From: Croceicoccus bisphenolivorans
Lineage (GTDB): Bacteria > Pseudomonadota > Alphaproteobacteria > Sphingomonadales > Sphingomonadaceae
Direction of reading: 5' to 3'
DNA: 64,000 nucleotides
Assembly (NCBI RefSeq): GCF_001634625.1
Contig: NZ_LRSE01000003.1
Span: 62,001-126,000 of the forward strand
Program-made: the position numbers and the translations under genes
Part shown: positions 53,313 through 61,621 of the stretch, piece by piece
Numbering within the stretch: the first letter of the stretch is position 1
Layout of the letters: every line of letters starts with the position of its first letter
The notes under the pieces: generated by a model
Told to the model about the DNA's origin: nothing
What the model saw: the letters and a program-made list of their open reading frames with translations, nothing else
The model's database searches: none

Positions 53313-54821
53313 ATGACGGCCATCGAGTTCGACCAATCCGGAATGGGTGTTGGCCATCCTTTCCTCGATACTGATGGCGATAAGCTGCGCGAGGAGTGCG
53401 GCGTATTCGGCGTGATCGGCGCGCGCGACGCCGCCGCCGTAACCGCGCTGGGCCTCCACGCGCTGCAGCATCGCGGGCAGGAAGCTGCCGGCATCACCAG
53501 CTTCGACGGCAATGAATTCTATTCCCGCCGTGGCACCGGCCACGTCGCCGAGAATTTCTCGACCGGAGAGGCGCTGGCCCAGCTGCCGGGCGAAATGGCC
53601 GCGGGCCACGTGCGCTATTCCACCACCGGCGGCGCAGGGCTTCGCAACGTGCAGCCGCTCTATGCCGATCTGGCCAGCGGCGGTTTCGCCATCGCCCACA
53701 ACGGCAATATCTCGAACGCGATGCACCTGCGCGCCGATCTGGTGCGCAAGGGCGCGATCTTCCAGTCGACCAGCGATACAGAGGTGATCATCCACCTCGT
53801 CGCCACCAGCCGCTATCCCACGATGCTGGACCGCTTCGTCGATGCGCTGCGGCTGGTAGAGGGCGCCTATTCGCTGATCGTGATGACGAACAACGGCATG
53901 GCCGCCTGCCGCGACCCGTTGGGCATCCGCCCGCTCGTTATGGGAAAGATGGGCGATGCCACCGTCTTTGCCAGCGAGACCGTCGCTCTCGACATCGTCG
54001 GCGCTAAGTTTGAGCGCGAGGTTGAGCCGGGCGAGCTGATCGAGGTGGACTTCGACGGTTCGGTTCGCAGTCACCGCCCCTTTGGCAAGCCCGCGTCGCG
54101 CCCGTGCATCTTCGAACACGTCTATTTCAGCCGCCCCGATTCGATCAGCGGCGGCCGCTCGGTCTATTCCGTGCGCAAGGCGATCGGCCAGCAGCTTGCC
54201 ATCGAAAGCCCCGCCGATGCCGATATCGTCATTCCGGTGCCCGATTCGGGCGTGCCTGCCGCCATCGGCTATGCGCAGGAATCGGGCGTTCCCTTCGAAC
54301 TGGGCATCATCCGCAGCCACTATGTCGGCCGCACCTTCATCCAACCCAGCGACGGCCAGCGCCATTCCAGCGTCGCGCGCAAGCACAACGCGAACCGCGC
54401 GTTGGTAGAGGGTAAGCGCATCATCCTGATCGACGATTCGATCGTGCGCGGCACCACCAGCCTCAAGATCGTGCAGATGATGCGCGATGCCGGCGCATCC
54501 GAAGTGCACATGCGCATCGCCAGCCCGCCGACGATGCATTCCTGCTTCTACGGCGTCGACACGCCCGAACGGTCCAAGCTGCTTGCCGCGCGCATGGATA
54601 CCGAAGCGATGCGTTCGTTCATTCAGGCCGACAGCCTTGCCTTCGTGTCGATCGACGGGCTTTACCGCGCGGTCGGCGAAAGCGAGCGCAAGGCCAAGTG
54701 CCCGCAATATTGCGACGCCTGCTTCAGCGGCGAATATCCCACCAGCCTGACCGATCTGGCCGAGCGTGAGACCCCGCAGCTGCCGCTGCTGGGCAAGAAG
54801 CTGGACGAAAAGGCCGCCTGA
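53313..54821 (+). CDS. purF: Amidophosphoribosyltransferase
   Basis: 502 residues; first committed step of purine synthesis. The N-terminal glutaminase nucleophile is C29 in '[11 protein letters not shown]', so a 28-residue propeptide is probably removed, as is usual for PurF forms with leaders. Other motifs are '[12 protein letters not shown]' and the PRPP-binding '[18 protein letters not shown]'. C-terminal Cys ('[15 protein letters not shown]') may carry an Fe-S cluster. The ATG at 53313 follows GGAAG; upstream codons are not protein-like. It overlaps the next gene by one base. Confidence 0.93.
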   Translation: MTAIEFDQSGMGVGHPFLDTDGDKLREECGVFGVIGARDAAAVTALGLHALQHRGQEAAGITSFDGNEFYSRRGTGHVAENFSTGEALAQLPGEMAAGHVRYSTTGGAGLRNVQPLYADLASGGFAIAHNGNISNAMHLRADLVRKGAIFQSTSDTEVIIHLVATSRYPTMLDRFVDALRLVEGAYSLIVMTNNGMAACRDPLGIRPLVMGKMGDATVFASETVALDIVGAKFEREVEPGELIEVDFDGSVRSHRPFGKPASRPCIFEHVYFSRPDSISGGRSVYSVRKAIGQQLAIESPADADIVIPVPDSGVPAAIGYAQESGVPFELGIIRSHYVGRTFIQPSDGQRHSSVARKHNANRALVEGKRIILIDDSIVRGTTSLKIVQMMRDAGASEVHMRIASPPTMHSCFYGVDTPERSKLLAARMDTEAMRSFIQADSLAFVSIDGLYRAVGESERKAKCPQYCDACFSGEYPTSLTDLAERETPQLPLLGKKLDEKAA

Positions 54822-55552
54822 TGACCGACACCGCGACCGGCAAGCCCCTTCAGGGGAAGCTCGCGCTCGTCACCGGGGCAAGCCGCGGGATCGGTGCGGC
54901 CACGGCCATCGAACTGGCCGCGCGCGGCGCCCACGTGATCCTGACCGCGCGCGATGCCCGCAAGCTGGAACAGGTGGAGGAACAGATCCACGCCGCCGGC
55001 GGCAGCGCGACGATCGCGCCGATGGATCTGGCAGAGCCCGACTCGATCGCGCGTCTGGCCACGGCCATCGCCGGACGCTGGGACGCGCTGGACGTTCTGG
55101 TCATCAACGCGGCGGTCTTCGTGCCGCATACTTCGGTGCAGGACCTCGATCCGAAGGCTTTCAGCCACGCATTGACGGTTAACGTGCTGGCGACGCAGAC
55201 GCTGCTGGCCGCGTTCCACCCGATGCTGAAAAAGGCCGAGGCTGCGCGGGTCATCGGCCTTACCAGCACCGTAGGGGCAAGCCCCAGGGCATACTGGTCC
55301 GGCTATTCGGTCACCAAGGCCGCTTTCGACAATCTTCTGGCCACTTACGCCCTTGAAAACGCGAATACGAGCAAGGTGCGCACGGCCATCGTGAACCCCG
55401 GCGGCACCCGTACCGAAATGCGCGCGCGGGCCTTTCCGGGTGAGGATCCGGCAACCGTGCAGCCGCCCGAGGTGGTGGCGCAGTTCATTGCCAACATTCT
55501 TGGTAAAGACTTCGGCAACGGTGAAATTATCGCCGTTAAGGATCCGAAGTAA
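54821..55552 (+). CDS. Short-chain dehydrogenase/reductase
   Basis: 243 residues; NAD(P)-dependent oxidoreductase of the classical SDR family. The cofactor motif is 'LVTGASRGIGAATAIELA', with 'NAAVFVPH' and the catalytic Ser in 'GLTSTVGASP', then Tyr/Lys in 'GYSVTKAAFDN'. The substrate is unknown. The ATG shares its A with the purF TGA (TGATG), so it is co-translated with purF. Confidence 0.9.
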   Translation: MTDTATGKPLQGKLALVTGASRGIGAATAIELAARGAHVILTARDARKLEQVEEQIHAAGGSATIAPMDLAEPDSIARLATAIAGRWDALDVLVINAAVFVPHTSVQDLDPKAFSHALTVNVLATQTLLAAFHPMLKKAEAARVIGLTSTVGASPRAYWSGYSVTKAAFDNLLATYALENANTSKVRTAIVNPGGTRTEMRARAFPGEDPATVQPPEVVAQFIANILGKDFGNGEIIAVKDPK

Positions 55553-55659
55553 CTCCGTCTTAACCGCGTTTATCGCACACTGGTGGAACTCAAGAACGGC
55601 CGATTCGTGCGTGAGCATGCAGTCGGCCATGGTTGTCCTCTGGTATGGGAACGAACGCC

Positions 55660-56013
55660 ATGACCGAATTTTTCCTCTCCGACCGTTATTTCGCGGCGTC
55701 GCAGGAAGATCGCAGCTCTCCGCGTCTGCAGCTGACGATACCCGTCACGCTGCGCCCGGCCGGCGGACACGGATTTTCAAGCGAGGTGCAGGACCTGTCG
55801 CTTGGCGGCTTTTCCGCCATCTGCGTCAACCGCCTTGCCGTCGGCACGCTGTGCTGGCTCAAGCTTCCCGGCCTTGCCGCGCTGCAGTGCGAGGTGATCT
55901 GGTGGCAGAACAACCTGGTCGGCTGCGCCTTCCAGAACCTGCTTAGCCCGATCGTCTACGACGACATCGTGAACCGCTATCGCGGTGCGATGCAGAACGC
56001 GCGCAGGGTTTAA
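55660..56013 (+). CDS. PilZ-domain protein
   Basis: 117 residues; PilZ domains bind cyclic di-GMP. The RxxxR-like element is absent or altered ('RSSPRLQLTIPVTL'), while the second motif 'VQDLSLGGFSAICV' is a good match to the DxSxxG box. So a fold is supported and ligand binding is only likely. Start: ATG at 55660 or 55645. It follows the SDR gene on the same strand, 107 bases later, and converges with cfa. Confidence 0.78.
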   Translation: MTEFFLSDRYFAASQEDRSSPRLQLTIPVTLRPAGGHGFSSEVQDLSLGGFSAICVNRLAVGTLCWLKLPGLAALQCEVIWWQNNLVGCAFQNLLSPIVYDDIVNRYRGAMQNARRV

Positions 56014-56031
56014 GAGTTCGCGAAGACGGCT

Positions 56032-57300
56032 TCAGGTCGGCTTCACCAGCGTGACCTGGTGAACGTCGATCCCTCCTCCCCTGAAGCCGCCTTCGCAATA
56101 CATCAGGTAGAAACGCCATAGCCCGATGAACCGGGCATCGAACCCGCGCGGCAGCAACCCCTCGGCTGCCGCGCGGTCGAAACTTTCGCGCCATAGTTTC
56201 AGCGTTTCGGCATAGTCGATGCCGAAATCGTGCTGGTCGCGCCATTCCAGCCCGCGCTCCTGCGCCAACTTGCGAAACTCGCTGGTCCGGATCAGCAATC
56301 CGCCGGGGAAGATGAAGGTCTGGATGAAATCGGCGCTGCGGGCATAGGCGTCGAACAGGTCGTCGCGCATCGAGATATACTGGATCGCGGCCCTGCCCCC
56401 CGGTTTCAGGCAGCGGGCGATGCAATCCATGTATGTCGGCCAGTATTCGCGGCCCAATGCCTCCACCATCTCGACACTGGCGATGGCATCGTAAGTGCCG
56501 GTGGTGTCGCGGTAGTCCTGATGCCGGAAATCGACTTTCACCGCGTCGCGCGCGTTCGCTTGCCTCGAATGGGCGAGTTGTTCGTCCGACAGGCTGATCG
56601 CGGTGACATTCGCCCCGAAATCGTTCGCCATCGTGCGGGCAAGGAAGCCCCAGCCGCAGCCGATTTCCAGAACCTCGTCCCCCTTGGACAGGTCCAGCCG
56701 CTCTGCCAGCGCGCGCACCTTTTCACGCTGCGCCTGTTCCAGCGGAAGATCCGTTCCGGCGAAAAGCGCGCTGGAATAACACAGCGTCGGATCGAGCCAC
56801 GGTGCGTAGAAATCGTTGCCGAGATCGTAGTGCGCGGAGATATTGGCCTTCGCCCCGCTCAGCGTATTGCGGTTCAGCCAGTGCGCCAGCCGCGATGCCC
56901 AGCGCCACGGGCCTTTCGCCCGCCCCAGTTCGCCAAGCCCGTCGGTATTGGCCATGAACAACGCGAAGATCGGCACCGGATCGGGGCTTTCCCATTCCCC
57001 CGCTTCCCAGCCGCGATAGCAGCCGACCGACCCGCCGGTGGCCAGCCGCAGCACCGCGCGCCAGTCTTTCACGGTGATGCGTGCATGAAAACCCGATCCC
57101 CTGCCGCCCAGCGTGCGGGTCGAGCCATCGGGGAAGCGCACTTCGATGGAGCCGTGATCCAGCCCTTCGTCGATACGTTCGACGATCCGGTCCACCCCGC
57201 CGGAGACGAGCCGGGCCAGCCAGCCGGTGCCGTGCTGAAAACGAAGCCCGGCATCCAGAAGATGCCGGCCGCGTGTGTGTCCCTGTCCCATCGAGTGCAT
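56032..57300 (-). CDS. cfa: Cyclopropane-fatty-acyl-phospholipid synthase
   Basis: 422 residues; adds a methylene from SAM across membrane lipid double bonds. The SAM-binding 'VLEIGCGWGFLARTMAND' follows 'SAHYDLGNDFYAPWLDPTL' and 'CYSSALFAG'; the C-terminal 'FIGLWRFYLMYCEGGFRGG' is present. The N-terminal domain (1 to about 130) is of normal type. Starts 57300 and 57291 are close; the first is used. It is adjacent to the photolyase gene, 55 bases downstream of its stop. Confidence 0.92.
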   Translation of the reverse strand: MHSMGQGHTRGRHLLDAGLRFQHGTGWLARLVSGGVDRIVERIDEGLDHGSIEVRFPDGSTRTLGGRGSGFHARITVKDWRAVLRLATGGSVGCYRGWEAGEWESPDPVPIFALFMANTDGLGELGRAKGPWRWASRLAHWLNRNTLSGAKANISAHYDLGNDFYAPWLDPTLCYSSALFAGTDLPLEQAQREKVRALAERLDLSKGDEVLEIGCGWGFLARTMANDFGANVTAISLSDEQLAHSRQANARDAVKVDFRHQDYRDTTGTYDAIASVEMVEALGREYWPTYMDCIARCLKPGGRAAIQYISMRDDLFDAYARSADFIQTFIFPGGLLIRTSEFRKLAQERGLEWRDQHDFGIDYAETLKLWRESFDRAAAEGLLPRGFDARFIGLWRFYLMYCEGGFRGGGIDVHQVTLVKPT

Positions 57301-57355
57301 TTATGCTTTGCGCAGGCGCGGCGATCAACCGGCACAGATCAAATTGCGAGACAAA

Positions 57356-58741
57356 TCAGCCATTCGATTTGACATCACGCCACGCGGCCAACGCCCTTTC
57401 GCGCGCTTCGCGGTGGCCGATGACCTTGGCCGGATAGCTCTTGGGCCGGTGCGCATCGTCGGGATCGTGGATTTGCGCATCGGGCAGGTCGGCCAGTTCG
57501 GGCACCCATTCGCGGATATAGTCGCCCGCGTCGAATTTCTCCGACTGCGTCAGCGGAGCCATGATGCGCGGGAACATGTTGCTGTCGACGCCGGTGCCGG
57601 AAATCCACTGCCAGTTGACGCCGTTGTTGCCGTAATCGGCATCGACCAGCGTGTCCCAGAACCACTGTTCGCCATGCCGCCAGTCGATCAGCAGGTGCTT
57701 TACCAGGAAGCTGGCCGCGATCATCCGCACGCGGTTGTGCATCCAGCCGGTGGCCCACAATTGCCGCATTCCGGCATCGACGATAGGATATCCGGTGCGC
57801 CCCTGCTGCCATGCCGCCAGATCCTCTGCGATCAGGTGCCCGCGGTCGGGATTGCGCCACAGCCCTTCGCCATAATCGCGATAGCTGTGCGACGGATAAT
57901 CGGGAAACTGGCAGATCACGTTCTGCGCATAATCGCGCCACAGCAGTTCCCCGCGATAGGTATCCGCGCCCTTGCCGGTATGGCGCGAAAGCCGGTCCCA
58001 CACTTGCGCCGGACTGATTTCCCCGAAATGGAGATGCGGCGAGAGGCGGGAGGAACCATCGATCGACGGCATGTTCCTGTCGTCTTCATAATCCGAAACC
58101 GCGTCGGTAAATTCCTCCAGCCGGTCGTGCGCCGCCTTTTCCCCCACATCCCATGCCTTGGCGAAACCACCCGCCCAATCGGGCTTGGTGGGCAGCAGGT
58201 TCCAGTCGGCAAGCGTGTCTGACGCCGGCCAAGTATCGGGGTTCGTCAGCGAAGGTTCGTCCAGCGGTTCGCGCGCGGGCAGGCACTGGCGCGCGGCTTT
58301 CGCGAAGGGGGTGTAAATCTTGTACAGATCGCCCGACCCCGTCGTCACCGCGCCGGGCGGCAGCAGGTAATTGCCGTCATGCAGGACAAGATCGACCTCT
58401 TTCGCCAGCTTCCCCTGCGCCTTTCGCCACCATGGTTCGTAATGGCGGATGGCATGAACCTGTTCGGCACCCGCCTCCTTGGCCAGCGCGGTGATTTCCC
58501 GCACCGCATCGCCCCGGCGCAAGACCAGTTGCGACCGGTGCCGCCCCAGCGATTTTTCCAGCGATGCCAGCGAATGGTGGAGCCACCAGCGCGAAGCCCC
58601 GCCCATGCGCCGGTTGCCGGTGCTTTCATCGTCCAGCACGTAAACGGGGATCACCGGCCCTGACGACGCGGCGGCAAATAATGCGGGATGATCGGCAAGA
58701 CGCAGGTCGCGCCGGAGCCAGACGATGATAGGCTTGGTCAT
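57356..58741 (-). CDS. phrB: Deoxyribodipyrimidine photo-lyase
   Basis: 461 residues; repairs UV pyrimidine dimers with light. The N-terminal Rossmann domain ('WLRRDLRLADHPAL') would hold an antenna. The FAD domain has 'SRLSPHLHFGEISP', 'RGELLWRDYAQNV', 'GYPIVDAGMRQLWATGWMHN', and 'GNNGVNWQWISGTGVDSNM'. These fit the class I CPD photolyase or cryptochrome/photolyase family; the exact lesion cannot be assigned from sequence alone. Confidence 0.92.
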   Translation of the reverse strand: MTKPIIVWLRRDLRLADHPALFAAASSGPVIPVYVLDDESTGNRRMGGASRWWLHHSLASLEKSLGRHRSQLVLRRGDAVREITALAKEAGAEQVHAIRHYEPWWRKAQGKLAKEVDLVLHDGNYLLPPGAVTTGSGDLYKIYTPFAKAARQCLPAREPLDEPSLTNPDTWPASDTLADWNLLPTKPDWAGGFAKAWDVGEKAAHDRLEEFTDAVSDYEDDRNMPSIDGSSRLSPHLHFGEISPAQVWDRLSRHTGKGADTYRGELLWRDYAQNVICQFPDYPSHSYRDYGEGLWRNPDRGHLIAEDLAAWQQGRTGYPIVDAGMRQLWATGWMHNRVRMIAASFLVKHLLIDWRHGEQWFWDTLVDADYGNNGVNWQWISGTGVDSNMFPRIMAPLTQSEKFDAGDYIREWVPELADLPDAQIHDPDDAHRPKSYPAKVIGHREARERALAAWRDVKSNG

Positions 58742-58798
58742 GAAATCCCCTAGGCTTCCACCGGGAACGGATTCCCCAGTCCCAAGGTTCCATCAACC

Positions 58799-59569
58799 AT
58801 GCACGATCCTTTGACCGACGACGGGCATCTGCCCCCCGAAACCGTGGTCCTGCCCGAACGCGGCTGGCGGATCGATCCGCGCAAGGCCCTTGCGGCCACC
58901 GCGATCTGCTGGACGGGCTTTGCCGTGATGGCGTGGCTGGTCCACCACGACATGACCGCCGCGTTCGACCGCACCGGCCTGCTGTTCTGGCGTAACGGGC
59001 CGGACAACCTGCCCATCGGATCGCCAGCCGTGCTGGAAGCGCTACGCGACATGACCGCGCTGGGCGGAACGCTGGTGCTGACGCTGGTGGTGATCGGTTC
59101 TGCCGTCGCGCTGCTGTTCCTGAAGCTTCGGCGAGAGGCATTGCTCATGGCCTTCACCGCCGCCGCCGGATCGGCCATCGAGGTCGGCATCAAGGCGCTG
59201 GTGGGACGAGCACGACCGGAAATCGTTCCGCACCTGACGGAAGCGGGCGGCAATTCCTTTCCCAGCGGGCACAGCTTCAATTCGGCGATGGTCTACCTTG
59301 CCATCGCGCTGGCCTTTGCCACGCTCAGTCGGCGCGAACCGGTTCGCCTCACCATCATCGGCTGCGCGCTGATACTGTCGGCCCTGATCGCGTTGAGCCG
59401 CGTCTGGCTGGGCGTGCACTTTCCCAGCGACGTTGCGGCAGGGTGGCTTGGCGGGGTTGGCTGGGCATTCCTTGCCTCTGTCCTGTTCTTCAACCCGGCG
59501 AAGGCTGCGGCCAAGAGCGAGACGGTGGAACACCTCGACCCGACGACACGTTCGCCCACGGTGCATTAA
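58799..59569 (+). CDS. PAP2-superfamily membrane phosphatase
   Basis: 256 residues with about six membrane helices. The phosphatidate phosphatase motifs are 'KALVGRARP', 'PSGHSFNSA' and 'SRVWLGVHFPSDV'. It probably dephosphorylates phosphatidate, undecaprenyl pyrophosphate or similar lipids at the inner membrane. Its stop and that of the next gene overlap in TTAA (59566-59569), so the two genes are convergent with shared bases. Confidence 0.88.
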   Translation: MHDPLTDDGHLPPETVVLPERGWRIDPRKALAATAICWTGFAVMAWLVHHDMTAAFDRTGLLFWRNGPDNLPIGSPAVLEALRDMTALGGTLVLTLVVIGSAVALLFLKLRREALLMAFTAAAGSAIEVGIKALVGRARPEIVPHLTEAGGNSFPSGHSFNSAMVYLAIALAFATLSRREPVRLTIIGCALILSALIALSRVWLGVHFPSDVAAGWLGGVGWAFLASVLFFNPAKAAAKSETVEHLDPTTRSPTVH

Positions 59570-60528
59570 TCGAACGCGCATGCCTCCGCCTCGTCCGGCA
59601 CGGGAACCTCGACGCTGAAACGGCTGCCCGCGTCGCCGGTGAAGCGCGCATCGTGCAGGACATCGATGATCCGGCCATCCCTCTCCACCGGCTCGATATA
59701 AGGTGCGCGAGACCAGAACAGGAAGGCGGCGAGCGCCCTGTCATCGGGCGCGAACTGCGGCAATTGCAGCGGGTGAAGGCAGGACGGCCGCGGCGTCAAC
59801 ACCCGCGCGTCGGCATCCAGCCCGGCGGGCCAGCTCCAGCCCATCAGCGCCTTGCCCGCATAGATCACGCCATCGGCTTCGACGATGAGATCGCGCCGCC
59901 AGAACTCGATCGGCACCGGCACGGCAATCGCATCGCGCTGCGGCGCGGCTGCCCGCGCGCTGGCGGTTACGATCAGGTTCGCGTTGATATAGGCCAGCAC
60001 GACCGCAAGCCCCACCAGCGCGGGCCGGCGCCACTGCGCCTTCTCCGCCTTCTCCCGCCGCAGCGAGAGCCACAGCGAACCGCCCAGCACTGCCCAGATC
60101 CAGGGATCGATGATGAAGATCGCGTCGCCATAGAACCAGCGGCTGGAAAACGGCTCCAGCAGGCGGATACCATAGGAATTCAGCCAGTCGAGCGCCGGAT
60201 GGCTGAGGCAGCCGATGAGGGACAGCGCGTAAAGCCAGCCGAAATGCACCGGCAACCGGCCATCGGGCCGCGTTCCCCGCTTCGCCTGCCACTTGTCGAA
60301 CCAGTAAAGGAAGCCCGCCAGCAGCAGCGGCAGCACGACCCACGCGATCGGCCCGTGCGTCAGCCCGCGCCGCATGGCGAGGCTTTCGAGGCCATAGACC
60401 ACGCAGCCCGCATCGATATCCGGCAGGTTCGCCCCGAATATCAGCGCGGGCATTGCAAGCCCCGTCCGCCGCTTCAGCCCCGCCTGCCCCATTACGGCGC
60501 CGACGAGGCTGTGTGTCAGGTTATCCAT
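59566..60528 (-). CDS. Membrane-bound metal-dependent hydrolase (YdjM/YfhO-like, DUF457 type)
   Basis: 320 residues with about five membrane helices in the first 215. The metal-binding signature is 'MDNLTHSLVGAVMGQAGL', with 'GANLPDIDA', 'RGLTHGPIAW' and 'CLSHPALDWLN'. It belongs to the family often annotated as membrane-bound hydrolases induced in the SOS response in E. coli (YdjM), but its substrate is unknown. A hairpin sits just before its start and may cover its ribosome site. It shares four bases with the PAP2 stop. Confidence 0.82.
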   Translation of the reverse strand: MDNLTHSLVGAVMGQAGLKRRTGLAMPALIFGANLPDIDAGCVVYGLESLAMRRGLTHGPIAWVVLPLLLAGFLYWFDKWQAKRGTRPDGRLPVHFGWLYALSLIGCLSHPALDWLNSYGIRLLEPFSSRWFYGDAIFIIDPWIWAVLGGSLWLSLRREKAEKAQWRRPALVGLAVVLAYINANLIVTASARAAAPQRDAIAVPVPIEFWRRDLIVEADGVIYAGKALMGWSWPAGLDADARVLTPRPSCLHPLQLPQFAPDDRALAAFLFWSRAPYIEPVERDGRIIDVLHDARFTGDAGSRFSVEVPVPDEAEACAFD

Positions 60529-60530
60529 GT

Positions 60531-60575
60531 GTGTTTTTCCGTCCTACCGCTTCGCTACTTGAGGACGGAAAACAC
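60531..60575 (-). terminator. Hairpin between korB and the hydrolase gene
   Basis: On the minus strand the right arm (60575-60562) starts immediately after the korB stop. It pairs with the left arm (60545-60531) over 14 bp with one bulged T. The arm contains AGGACGG, the likely ribosome site of the hydrolase. It could be a terminator or an RNA switch. Confidence 0.5.
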
Positions 60576-61610
60576 TCAAACCGGATCCTGCGCAGTGCCG
60601 TCTACGGTCCAGGTCTGCCCCTTGGCGAGCAGAGCCGCGAGATCGGGCGACTTGCCTTCGCGCGCCTTGGCCAGGTCTTCGGCGACAACCGCGTCGTAGG
60701 CCGGACGCGGATCGTCATACAGGACGCCCAGCGCCATCGGGAACGGGCCGAACGGCAGTTCCACCAGCATGTGGGCCAGCGCGCGGTTCTTGGTGTCGTG
60801 CACCATCACACCCGCCGCTTCCCAATCGCCGTCGACTACGTCCACGACCTTCAGCGTCATGTGATCGACATCGCGGGCAAGGCCCTTGGTGCCTTTCGCA
60901 AACAGCATCGGCTGGCCGTCTTCCAGCCACAGCTGCTGGTCCTCCGCACCCTTGGGCGCGGCGAAGTCGTTGAAGACGTCCTTGTTGTAGACGATGCAGT
61001 TCTGGAAGATTTCCACGAAAGCCGCACCCTTGTGCGCGTGGGCTGCCTTCAGCACATCGGGCAGGTTCTTCGACACGTCGAAGCCGCGCGCCACGAAACG
61101 CGCGCCCGAACCCAGCGCGAATGCGCAGGGCTGCGCCGGACGGTCGACCGAACCGGCGGGGGTCGACGGGCTCTTGGTGCCGACGCGGCTGGTGGGCGAA
61201 TACTGCCCCTTGGTCAGGCCGTAGATCTCGTTGTTGAACAACAGGATCTGCACGTCGAGATTGCGGCGCAGGATGTGCATCGTGTGGTTGCCGCCGATGG
61301 ACATGCCATCCCCGTCGCCCGTTACCATCCAGACGTCGAGTTCCGGGTTCGCCAGCTTGATGCCGGTGACGAACGCGGGCGCACGGCCGTGGATCGTGTG
61401 GAAGCCGTAGCTTTCGACATAATAGGGGAAGCGGCTGGAACAGCCGATGCCGGACACGAACACGGTTTTGGCCGGATCGGCATTCAGCTGCGGCAGCGTG
61501 CGCTGCACCGCCTTCAGGATCGCATAGTCACCGCAACCGGGGCACCAGCGTACCTCCTGGTCGGTTTCCCAGTCCTTGAGGGTCGTCGTAACGGGGGTCA
61601 TGTCGTTCAT
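60576..61610 (-). CDS. korB: 2-oxoacid:ferredoxin oxidoreductase, beta subunit
   Basis: 344 residues; thiamine-pyrophosphate subunit of 2-oxoglutarate (or a related 2-oxoacid):acceptor oxidoreductase. 4Fe-4S Cys lie at C23/C26 ('VRWCPGCGDYAIL') and in 'GIGCSSRFPYY'; the TPP motif is 'GDGDGMSIGGNHT'. It starts 11 bases after the korA stop, so the two form a transcription unit. Together with korA, this points to ferredoxin-linked oxidation of 2-oxoglutarate. Confidence 0.9.
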   Translation of the reverse strand: MNDMTPVTTTLKDWETDQEVRWCPGCGDYAILKAVQRTLPQLNADPAKTVFVSGIGCSSRFPYYVESYGFHTIHGRAPAFVTGIKLANPELDVWMVTGDGDGMSIGGNHTMHILRRNLDVQILLFNNEIYGLTKGQYSPTSRVGTKSPSTPAGSVDRPAQPCAFALGSGARFVARGFDVSKNLPDVLKAAHAHKGAAFVEIFQNCIVYNKDVFNDFAAPKGAEDQQLWLEDGQPMLFAKGTKGLARDVDHMTLKVVDVVDGDWEAAGVMVHDTKNRALAHMLVELPFGPFPMALGVLYDDPRPAYDAVVAEDLAKAREGKSPDLAALLAKGQTWTVDGTAQDPV

Positions 61611-61621
61611 GGTTCTGACCT

